Source of the DNA: Gordius sp. MW1
Lineage: Eukaryota > Nematomorpha > Gordioida > Gordea > Gordiidae
Direction: 5' to 3'
DNA length: 64,000 bases
Assembly: GCA_964036665.1 (NCBI GenBank)
Contig: OZ038529.1
Span: 18,174,060 to 18,238,059, forward strand
The position numbers and the translations under genes are program-made. Numbering within the stretch: position 1 is the stretch's first letter; every line of letters starts with the position of its first letter. The notes under the pieces were generated by a model that saw only the letters and a program-made list of their open reading frames with translations, ran no database searches and had not been told where the DNA came from. Shown one piece after another: positions 10,601 to 22,600 of this stretch.

Positions 10601-13600
10601 ACCCATCAAAAGAATTAGTAAAAAGTTTTAAAAAATCTTTTAGCTAGATTTTGCCTCGGCCCGGGCTCCGGCCTCGGGTCAAGTTGACCCTTCAGGCCCG
10701 ACCTGAGCCCGAGGCCTTAAATTGGTCCGTGCAGGGCTCTATCTCTACATAACCTTGAGTGATGATTGTGTTGCTCGCACAGAAAATGCCGGGAGGGGGT
10801 ACTAAAGGTTACGACGATAAAGTTACGATTCAACGTTACTCATTTGCCGGGGATGAATGCTGCAGGGATGTAGATGGAGTGTTGAAATCGACTTTCATCA
10901 AACGCGTACCTTTCACCCACCCCACCCACATACCACAAATATTAATGGTGCTTCGACAACAAGCTCTAACCACTTCCCTCCTACAAACCTGCATGCGATT
11001 TTACGAGGAGCCAGGCACTGACAGCGGTAAAATAAAAGGTTGCTTCAAATTTTACTACATCGAGCCATTTTAAAGAAAATTGGTTTAAATATTTTTAAAC
11101 TGTATTTTTATTCGCGCGATTTTGAATCTGAATCCGATATTAAGACAAGCCCTAAGGGTCAATATATATCAGCAGGGTTGCCAGGATTTAAATTAGAGGG
11201 GGGGGGGCAGTTAAGGATAGACAAAATAATGCTATTTTTAGATTTTAACCTTAGTTGTAATATTTTAAGAATTTTTGGACTTGAGAGTGGAGGGGGGGGG
11301 GATAGTAGCCCATCCCTGCCCCCCCCCCCCCTTGACCCCCACTTACGCGCATAATTTATGCAAAGGAATTTCGTTTTTTATATATACAAATAATGTCCGT
11401 TTGAAAAAATGATAACTACATATTATATTAGGGCCATTCCATGTCGATTCGTCAAAAAAAAGACGATTTTCGACCGACCATTTCAGATCAGGATAATTTT
11501 TGGTGAGGGTGTAGGCCTCATTTATTAGATTAATTTCTGAAAGTTTTAGCCATTTTGGGCAAATACTTTTTAAGTTTTGGACGTTTAAAGGGCCAAAATC
11601 ACGTTCGGGAGCGTTTTATGAATTTTACTATTTTTGTCATATTTTTGAAAGTAATTGCGTTATTCACTCAGATTTTGGTGCATTTTGTTCCTAAAAAAAT
11701 TCTCTATCGAAATAATTTAACCAAAAACCTCAATCTTTTACGGTTAATTTTTTGTGGTAAAATTAGTGAAAAATCATAAAAACATATTTCTCCGGAATAT
11801 GAAATCACCAATTTCACAATGTGAACTCCTTTATGACCCATTATCATATTTCAATCATAAAAAGTTTGGGCGCGGCTACGAGATGGTCAAAAATTCGAAA
11901 AATTGTATTTTCAACAAAAATTTTTATAGATGGCGGTATAATCAATTATCACAAGAACATATTATGGTGTTTGCTTTTTATCAAATTCCAAATTTTTAAA
12001 AAATATATGGTAAATAAATAATATTGGATTAAAAATCAACTTAAATTTTGAACTTTTATTTACGCGGTGGTCAAGTAACCGAGTTTGAAAATAACTTTAG
12101 GTTTACTTAAGATAAAAAATGGTCACAACTAGCAAGAAATTTTTTTTATAATTCCTTTCATCCTGCAGAAATTTTTTATTTTTAGCATGGATTATCAGTA
12201 TAAAAATAAAAATATATGAGAAATTTTGCCATCATATTAGTATTTATTTATTTTTTCAACCTCATATTAATTTTAACATACCCCTATATCATTTAAGTTA
12301 AAATTCAAGATCTAATTTTCAAACTCGGATAATTGCCAATTGCGCAGAAAAAAAATCAAATTTAAGTTTATTTTATTCCAATATTATTTATTTACCATAT
12401 ATTCTTTATAAATTTGCAATTTGATAAAAAATAAACACCATAATATGTTCTTGTGATAATTGATTGTACCGCCATCTATAAATATTTTTGTTGAAAATGC
12501 AATTTTTTGAATTTTTGACCATCTCGTAGCCGCGCCCAAATTTTTTATGATTGAAATATGATAATGGGTCATAAAGGAGTTCACATTGTGAAATTGGTGA
12601 TTTCTTATACCGGAGAAATATGTTTTTATGATTTTTCACTAATTGTACCACAAAAAATTAACCGCAAAAGTTTGAGATTTTTGGTTAAACTATTTCGATA
12701 GAGAATTTTTTTAAAAACAAAATGCAACAAAATCTGAGTGAATAACGGAATTACTTTCAAAAATATGACAAAAATAGTAAAATCCATAAAACGCTCCCGA
12801 ACGTGATTTTGGCCCTTTAAACGTCCATAACTTAAAAAGTATAGACCCAAAATGGCTAAAACTTTCAGAAATTAATCTAATAAATGAGACCTACACCCTC
12901 ACCAAAAATTATCCTGATCTGAAATGGTCGGTCGAAACCGTTTTGATTTGTCCTGGAATGGCCCATTAGTTAATTATCTCATTAGTGCTTGCTTAATTTA
13001 CGATTCTTAATTTCGTAAAATGAAGGAATTAGAGTTTGATACCGACTAAACATATAAAAGTAGTCACTTGTTTTTAATGCTAATTTTGTAATTTCGCCCA
13101 CAATTTAACCAATATCCTGGTATCCCTATAAAAAAATTTCAGTTTTAGATAGCCACAGTTTTCGTTAGACGCAAACGACAGTTATTAATATGATCGATTT
13201 TTAACGAAGCCCAAACTATATTGTCAGCTTACCTTTGACGACTCATTAGCCAGAAGTTTTTAATGAATAACGAACATTTGTTTTAAACATCTTTACATAA
13301 CGAAGCCTTAGCTAGGGAAAGGCTAAGCCTACTTCTAATATTTGCTTATACCTAATTTTAAATTTTGTCTTAATATCGGATTCAGATTCAAATAGCGCGA
13401 ATTTATCTTTAGCAAATACCCGATTCAATTTCATGTGTCAAACTCGGTTGTAATTATTAATATTTTGTTTTTTAATAGTTAAACACGTTTTTTGTTTATA
13501 TTAACTCTTTAGATTAATCGCTGTTATGTTATGCGTCAGAAATGTAAATCTGCTGTGAATTCGAAGTTAAGACACGGCTATGTTATAACCCGTACAACGA

Positions 13601-16600
13601 TTTTTGCTGCGCAGCAAAATGCGATATTAAGACAAGCCCTAAGGGTTTGGCGTTGGGTGCTGATTTGTTTTGATGGGCAGAAATAGCTTTACCAAAATTT
13701 TAGCTAAAATGTAACCACAGATGAATGTATATTTTTTTGTATAAAATCGGTTGGTTTGGATTGATAAAATGGGTAGAGGGAAATGGAACGCGATATTTCG
13801 CAATTATAGCCCATCCAGGAAAAAAGGTAAAAATGAAGGCATAAAAAATTATTTATATAATGAGGTGCTTCGCCATGTTGTTAGCCTCGTTCTTACATTC
13901 CTGATCTAAATCACTCTAAAGCATATAATTTACTTACATTAAATAACACGTTAAAAATTATAAATTATGACAAGGTATTATAAACTTTATGTTGATGTTT
14001 TGCAGAGTTTGAAGGGTACGCCGTATGGCCTTTCGATATATTCATGGACTCGCCGGATTACATCAACATTACTTATACCAATACCCAATATCAATCCGTA
14101 GTAAGAAGTATGTGTGCGATCTAGTTTAATCGTAAATTAAGTTATATTTCTTCACCTCACCCACGTTTTAGCTCTAAAGCTACAAATGCAAAACTTTTTT
14201 TAAATTACTACCTTTGTGAATCTTTCTTAATATTTCTAGTTTTAATAAGGGAAACTAGAAAGTTGTTGTTTACATCTTTTCATCTTTAAAAACTGTCTGG
14301 AGTTTGGAATCGCGTGCGACTTCACGAATATCGTAGGGTTGTTTAAAGATGCTCATTATATTTCAATTAATAATTTCTGCTAACCCTCAAAAATGGCGTT
14401 TAGACGTAAAAGAATAATTGTCGTGCTGTAAATGTATAATGAATTCAAATTCTTTCATTTTATAAACGCAATTTATGCTTTAACACGTTATTAGATGTTA
14501 TTATCTAATTTGTGGAACAATGATCATGAATACAATTTTCATCCACTAATTTTAATTTAATCATTTGGCAGTTTTAAGAGTTCCACATTCATAGTAAAAA
14601 CGGGAGGTGGTGTAATAGGTTTTATAATGCCAACCCAAATTGTTTGCCAAGTTGTTGTTAGTTCGAGTGCTAATTTTTCTTAGCTGTTATGCCAAGTTTT
14701 AATAAAATCTTAGTTTTCTAATTTGCTCTCAGTATCTCGAATTTTTGTTTCTTTTTCCACTATAAATTTAAAACAATATAATGATATTTTATATAAAAAA
14801 TATTCATATTAAATTTTCTTTGTATAGTCGAGATCAATGTTTCGGACATGTCGGGTATCAAGGTTAAGTTGTACACGTCGAATTGTGATTCACCTCAAAT
14901 CCTTAACTTGGCCTTTAAAATGGAATCCATTATTCAAAAGTAATTTAGTTGCGTTTCTTGTGAAATTGTATTATTTATATGAGCAAAAAGATATATATGC
15001 CCGTTTGATCATTATACCTCTTTCTATGTAATTTCTAAATACCTTTATTCTATTTATATAATTGCTATAATTATTTAGTATTGTAACAGATTTTGTGAAG
15101 ACATTTGAAATATTGAGTTTTTTATATAGCTGAATCAGTGGCGTAAATGCGGGGGGGGGGGGGGGGGGAAACGGGAAATTCCGCCCCCCCCCCGATTTTT
15201 ATGAAAAAAAAGATTAATTTAGATCTAAAGTTTATATTTTATAGTTGTGCAACGTAACTGACCAAGTAAGACATATTAATTGCTATGCAATTTATTGGAA
15301 TTAGCTCCCACTCCAGATAAAGTTCTTGAGATATTATCGCTGGGAAAAAGAAAATATAAAATTATTTTATAATGACTTTCTTTTTTTAATTTTATTGTTG
15401 AAATAAAAATGGTATAAAAAAGGGCCGATCCATTTAATCTATTTCAGAACATAGTATTTCTTATATAAAAGCTAATAGGTAAAGAAGAGTTGTGATGTTG
15501 GGCAAAGATTACAATATTTTATAATCTGATAGGGCGTTCAAGGGATTCTCGAAATCCTTCTATTATTTATTTTCATTCGAGTTTCTGGCAAAACAATCAA
15601 AGAATTAGGAAATATTATTTGAAAATTTGCCAAAACTTGTTCCCTGTCCAAAAACCGTTCATTTTCTTTGCACATCGAGGTTTCCTAAGTTCAAAATCAT
15701 ACAACTTAGCCTTAGGTTCGACTACAATTACTAAAGTTTCTGCTAACTGTCTGACTTGCTGAAGATCTAGGTCCTTTTTTTGCAATTGCTTGCATTATAT
15801 ATTCAGATTGTCGTAGAGAAGTGAGCAAAGTTGCAGCTCTGTTGCAACATCGTGATCATACCAGCTTGCTTCAATTTCTCATTATTTGGTTTCTCTTCCA
15901 TTTCTGACTACATTTCAATTAAAACTTCATGACGTTTGAATAGATAAAGTGGATTAACACTTTTATTAGCGATTCATGGGGAATTAGCTTCTACTCCAGA
16001 TGACGCTGGGAAAAAGAAAATATGAAATTATTTTTGACTTTGTAGAGGCTACGAATTAAATAAAACGCGCTAATTGGAATCAAAAACCTTCTTTCGCACG
16101 CTACTTTCCCTTGACCCCGTCTAGGCGAATTCTAACACGTTATTTTTATTTTAATAGCCCCTCGCTTGTACTTAACCATCACGTTATTTTTATTTTAATA
16201 GCCCCTCGCTTGTATTCAAACATCGCCTGATTATTCAAATGATAATGGGCTCGCGCAGCTACATAAGCACAACCTTTAAAACTAACAGGATCATTATTCA
16301 TTTTTTTGCATATACCTTACACTACCAATAAACTCGATTACTAAAGTATCTCTTCTAATTAATGAACAAACCACTTCATTTGGTGACCCAAAAATGTCCA
16401 CGCAACCATCTGATATGGAGGTTAAAAGCGAAAATGCCACATATTTTAAACTGCCACAGTTTAACAATATAAACCCCCGCTCATGGTTCATCCAAATAGA
16501 GACTCTTTTCTTGAGAAAGATAAAAAGCGAAGCTACCAAAGTTGGGTACTTAATAGAAGCCTTGCCACTGGAAATAACCATCGAAATTCAAGACATCCTA

Positions 16601-19600
16601 CAAAATATGGCCGACATTTTACCCTATACAACCATGAAAGCAGCCATCATTGACCGCAATAGCCAATCCGATTCTGCTAGACTTCGTGCTCTTCTCACAA
16701 CTGTCGAATTAGGAGATCGCACTTCATCCCAGCTTCTGCGTTTCATGAAAAATCTTCTAGGAACGAATCCATGGATGAACGAGTTCTTAAAGAACTTTGG
16801 TTAGAAAAACTTCCAAAAAACATGACCGGCATTTTGGCAATTGTTTCTGACGAGCAGTCCCTCTCCAAATTGGCCGAAACTGCGGACAAAATTGTAGAGA
16901 CCTACCACAACTCCACATGTCCAATTGTAAATGTAGTCACGGAAGATGAATCGACTCGGCTTAGGGAGATGATTGCAAAACTCTCACAGGAGGTAAATTT
17001 AAAAATCTCAATCAATAGGCCACGTGATCGTTCCAACTCGAGACGCCGCAATCCCTCTACCGTTCGCCACCCTAGCGCGCATATTCAACCAAATATACTT
17101 TGTTGGTACCATTACCGCTTTAAAGACAAGGAGGTCAAATGCGTGCAACCTTGCGCATTTAATCCCCCCTCGACAAACTAGTAGACCACCCAGGGATGGC
17201 GACGCCTGGACTTGGTCTAAAACTTAGTCGCTTATTTTACATATTCGACAAATCCACGGGTCAGCGATTTCTCATTGACACAGGCGCGGAGATTTCCGTT
17301 ATTCCGCCTTCTCGAGACCATTCCTTGACCCCTTCATATGTGCAACTTCAGGCCGCCAATTCTATCTTTATCAAAACATATGGCCAAAAGCTTTTCACTT
17401 TGGACCTCGGCCTACGCAAAGAATTTAGATGGATTTTTACAATAGCAGACGTTAAACAGCCAATCATCGGAGCCGATTTTCTTAATCACTATCATCTAGT
17501 AGTTGATATAAAAACGAAGCAGCTCTTCGACACTCAAACGACATTAACATCCGCAGGCAAGGCTACACTCGCTACGTCAATCAACATACAATATGGGATA
17601 ATTGGCACCTCCCTCATCAAATCACTACTTCAGAGTATGCCTCCATAGTGTCCCCTTCTGATTATAAGGCTCAAGTAACTCATAGCACTCAGCACCATAT
17701 CCACACCAACGGCCCCTCGGTTTGCTCAAAACCAAGGAGACTCTTCCCGGACAAGCTTAAGATTGCCCGAGACGAATTTACTCACATGCTCGAACCTGGT
17801 ATAATCCGTCCCTCTAACAGTGACTGGTCCTCACCCCTGCACATGGTACCCAAGAAGGCCGCAGGAGATTGGAGACCTTGTGGCGACTATCGCATGCTCA
17901 ACAGTCGTACAATTCCCGACTGTTATCCCCTTCCCCACCTCCATGATTTTGCGCTGACCCTTTGCAATAAAACGGTATTCTCAAAGATCGACGTAGTCAG
18001 GGCATACCACCAAATTCCAATGGCCCCCGAGGATATTTCTAAAACCGCCATCACAACCCCGTTCGGTCTTTTTGAATTTCTTCGCATGCCATTTGGCCTT
18101 CGCAACGCTGCCCAGACGTTTCAACGCTTTATGGACCATGTTTTTAGTGAACTTGACTTTGTTTCAGTTTACCTTGACGACGTACTCATCGCGAGTTCTT
18201 CCATTGATGAACACCACAATCATATTAGACTGGTTTTTGAAAGACTCAAGTCTTTCGGTATTAAAATCAGTCAGGATAAATGCGTATGGTGCCAAAACGA
18301 AATTAATTTTTTGGGACACAAAATCACCCCTCAAGGTTTGTCACCCCTTCAGGACAAGGTGGAAGCAATCCTCAATTTCCCACAGCCTACTTCGATGACT
18401 CAGTTGAGACGCTTCTTAGGGATGATTAATTTTTATAGACGGTTTATTCCGATGTGTGCCGATTTACTCAAACCTCTCACCGATTTGCTCGACGGTTCAA
18501 AGAAGACAATTTCCTGCAGCCCGGAAGCTTCGACTGCTTTTAACAACGCCAAACTCGCTTTAAGCAATGTCGTGCCTCTCTCCCATCTTCAAAAAGACGC
18601 TCAACTCTCAATCACCACTGACGCCTCCAACTCAGCTGTAGGAGCCGTATTACATCAAAAAACTAACGGTAATACGCTGCCTTTGGCCTTTTTTCCCCAA
18701 AAGCTAACAAAAACTCAACAACGATACAGTGCATTCGGTCGCGAATTATTAGCAATATATTTAACAATCCGCCATTACCGCCATTTTGTAGAAGGTCATG
18801 AATTCACTATTTATACAGACCACAAGCCACTAACTTATGCTTTCAGTACACCTATCGACAAATACTCCCCGCGGGAGATTAGACAGTTAGACTATATTTC
18901 GCAATATACTACCGATCTCCAATATATAGCTGGCAAATCAAATGTAGTCGCTGACACCCTCTCAAGGTGTGAAATTGATTCCGTTGATTTTAAAGACAGG
19001 CCCCTAGTAGAAAGGTTAGCTTTGGCTCAGATGGAAGAAAAGTCGGCATTTCAGGACCTAAAGTCCCTAAAATTAACGCAACTTCCTATACCTGGCTCTG
19101 ATTTGACCGTGCAATGCGACATGTCCACAACCTCACCTCGACCACTCGTTCCAACTTCACTCAGACGCGTATTTTTTGATAACTTCCACAACTTATCACA
19201 CCCTGGTACGCGTGCAACACTTAAGCTGATTTCACGTCGATATATTTGGCCCTCCATCAATATGGATGTAAGGAAATGGGCCAAATCATGCGTTGATTGT
19301 CAAAAATCGAAGATTCATCGTCATATAAAAGCCCCTTTAGGCACATTTGCTGAACCTGACGCTCGATTTAGCCACATCCACGTCGATCTCGTTGGTCCAC
19401 TACCACCGTCGAATGGATATACCCACTTACTCACCATTATTGACCGTTTCACACGATGGCCTGTCGCCATGCCTATCCGTGACACCTCAGCCCAAACGGT
19501 TGCAAAAGCTCTGATCAAGTATTGGATAGCTGACCTCAGAGTACCATCAAGCCTCACAACAGATAGAGGTCCCCAGTTTGAGTCCCAATTATTTCGGAAT

Positions 19601-22600
19601 CTCACGCAACTCCTTGGTGTAAATCACATCACAACCACAGCCTATCATCCACAAGCCAACGGCATGATTGAGAGATTTCATCGACAGTAGAAAAGTTCCT
19701 TGATGGCACAAGGTGACACAAACAAATGGGATGAGCTCTTACCATTAATTTTGCTTGGCATTCGAACCACAATCAAGGAAGACTTAGGTTGCACTCCAGC
19801 CGAATTAGTTTATGGCACTACACTTAGACTTCCCGGCGAATTTTTCACGAACTCAAGAACACCTCATAACGCCTCCGAATTTATTAAATGCCTAAAACAA
19901 CATTTTTACCATTTGCCTTTTAAAAAAGTCAGGACACAATTGACAAATGCGAGTACAACTTCACTTCTTAGGGACTGTAAATACGTTTTTATCCGTAATG
20001 ATTTCGTTTGAAAAAGTTTGGTGCCACCATATGACGGCCCTTCAGAATAAAGTCCAAACATGCTAAATATTTCATTATTGAAAAAAACGGAAAAGCTGAC
20101 TCAGTTTCGATCGAGCGTTTGAAACCTGCATATTTAGATACTTCAACTCAGCCGCTTACGGATACCGAAAATGTGAATCCACCCAAAGTTTGTCCCTCCG
20201 ACGACATCGCCGGACCAGCTAACTCCGACCCAGACCTAACAAAATCAAAAGAAAACCCATACATCACATCGAGAGGAAGGCACGTGCATTGGCGCTATAA
20301 ACTACTATAGCCACAACTCTCCGAGTGGAGCCCCGAGGATAATTGTAGAGGCTACGAATTAAATTAAACGCGCTAATTGGAATCAAAAACCTTCTTTCGC
20401 ACGCTACTTTCCCTTGACCCCGTCTAGGCGAATTCTAACACGTTATTTTTATTTTAATAGCCCCTCGCTTGTACTATCACGTTATTTTTATTTTAATAGC
20501 CCTTCGCTTGTATTCAACCATCGCCTGATTATTCAAATGATAATGGGCTCGCGCAGCTACATAAGCACAACCTTTAAAACTAACAGGATCATTATTCATT
20601 TTTTTGCATATACTTTACACTACCAATAAACTCGATTACTAAAGTATCTCTTCTAATTAATGAACAAACCACTTTAACTTTCTTTATGTTTTATACCAGA
20701 TATTATAATCTTGATGTTGAAATAAAAATGTTACAAATTTTTTGGAAATTTCCCTCCCCCCGGAGAAAATCCTGGCTACGCGCCTGAGCTGAATCTTCTT
20801 TAGTTTGACCCACGTCTTAGTCGACTCAACATAAACAGATCATATGTTTGGCTAAAAAATTTTTGGTCTTTTTATGCGACTAAGAATTCTTCTTCTTTAT
20901 CGTGTTGAAAATCCCACAGACGTGGGGTAAGTTCTCAGCAGCCTCTTCCATCTGAGTCGCGTAAATGCCATGCCAATTTCCATCTGTTTGACGTCCATAT
21001 CCTTTTCGACCAGTCGTTTCCAAGTGGCACGTGGTCTGCCCCTTCCTCTTCTTCCAGGCACGTCCATCTCCAGCGTTCGCCGTGTGACATCGTCCTCGTC
21101 TCTTCGTAATACATGGCCGTACCACCGCAGTCGATTTTCTCTTAAGAAGTCCTTCGTCGCTTGTATTCCCATCTTTGTCATCAAGGATTCGTTCGTCATG
21201 CGATCCAGCTTGGTGTAGCCTAAGCTCCATCGCACCATTCTCATTTCCGTGACTTGCAAGAGTTTCTCCTCCGCGGTGGTTACACCCCATGTTTCGCTCC
21301 CGTAAAGCAAGACCGGTCGCACGATGGTTTTGTACGCCTTGCTTTTCAACCAAATTGGTATCTTTTTGTCACACATGACACCGGAGATGCTGCGCCACTT
21401 GAGCCATGCTTTCTTGTTCCGAGAATGGACTTCGGCGGTACATCCTCCCTCTTAATGTAATAGCGAGCCAAGATATGTGAACTTATCAACCTCCGTGTAC
21501 ATTGGACCGTCATTTTTGTGCATTTGCGGACTACCGCCCATCGTTTGCATGTAAACCGTTTTCTTCACGCTGACCTTTAACCCGAAATCCGAAAAACGTT
21601 CTGACCATTTTTTCGCCTGATGAAAAACCCCTTCTCTTGTTTCATCGCATAGGACAATATCATCGGCATATAGCATAGTCCAAGGGGCTGGCTTGTGCAA
21701 GTCCTTTGTTATTGTATCCATGATTAGATCAAACAAGAATGGGCTTAACGCTGACCCTTGATGTAGTCCAATCATTATTCGAAAGGGTTTCGTTTCTCCT
21801 ACGGTAGTCCTAACAGATGCAACCGCGCCATTATACATTTCCTTGATAAGTCGAACATATCCTTCGGGTATATTTCTGGCTCTAAGGGACCACCATATTA
21901 AGTCTCTCGGAACCGTATCGTAGGCCTTTTCTAAATCGATGAAGACCATGTGTAAGTTCTTTCTTATGTCGCCATATTTTTCCATCATCTGCTTCAACGC
22001 AAAGATGGGATTCATCGTTGATTTACTGGCCACGAATCCAAACTGATTGGGCGAGAGACAAACTTCGTCATTGAGCCTTTTCACTAGCACCCTTTCTAGT
22101 AGTTTTAGTGAGTGGCAGGTCAACTTGATACCTCTAAAGTTGCCACATTCCTGCACGTCTCCTTTGCCTTTGTATATGGGTATGATCGTACTTTCCCTCC
22201 ATTGGTCAGGGATACGACTCTCATACAGTATGGCGTTAAATAAGCCTGTCATTATATCGATTCCTTCTCCTTTGCACCCAAGCCAAGCTTCGATCGGTAA
22301 ATCATCGGGACCTAGCGCTTTCCCTTTCCGCATCTTCGTTAGTTGCGCTCATACTTCATAAGCCTGCAATGGTAAAATTAAGTTCGAGTTCGGTTCCACC
22401 CTCTCTAGCGGTCTTCTATTATTCGTTTTGTTCATCATATTTTGGAAATAATCTTTCCATCTTTTGATGACTTCCTTCGGTTTGCACAACGTTCGTCCCT
22501 CTTCGCTTTTAATGACTTTCAGTGTCCCGACATCTCGACTTTTTTTCTCCCTAATTTTTGCGAGTTTATACATGACTATGTCGCCGCCCTTGGTATCGAG

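Larger units (their letters stand above)
16041..20676 (+). mobile_element. Ty3/gypsy LTR retrotransposon (family 1)
   Basis: A complete element bounded by two LTRs (338 and 333 bp) and a 4-bp duplication ACTT (16037-16040 and 20677-20680). A likely primer-binding site TGGTGACCC follows the 5' LTR at 16381. Domain order is gag, protease, reverse transcriptase, RNase H, integrase, the Ty3/gypsy order. No env-like frame is seen. Coding capacity is broken by three frame changes and a stop codon, so this copy is not autonomous as read. It is oriented with MED1 inside intron 13. Confidence 0.92.
15136..20786. mobile_element. hAT-like element interrupted by a gypsy insertion
   Basis: Ends start CAGTGGCGTA (left) and CAGGCGCGTA (inverse of right), with G-rich sequence just inside. 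They are flanked by a perfect 8-bp duplication AGCTGAAT (15128-15135 and 20787-20794). Removing the gypsy element leaves about 1 kb. The - strand at about 15640-15960 can be read in pieces that look like decayed transposase, but I would not annotate a gene. An internal ~110-bp direct repeat (15300-15420 and 15979-16040 plus 20677-20740) is present; its first copy is the empty counterpart of the gypsy insertion site. Confidence 0.78.

Noticed and set aside
11555-12850. Mirrored small ORFs (74, 81, 66 codons) on both strands as conserved genes
   Set aside because: They match only because the two foldback arms are inverted copies; no start context or recognisable domain.
16041-20676. Endogenous retrovirus with envelope gene
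   Set aside because: Between integrase and the 3' LTR only short integrase remnants occur; no env-like frame with signal peptide or membrane anchor.
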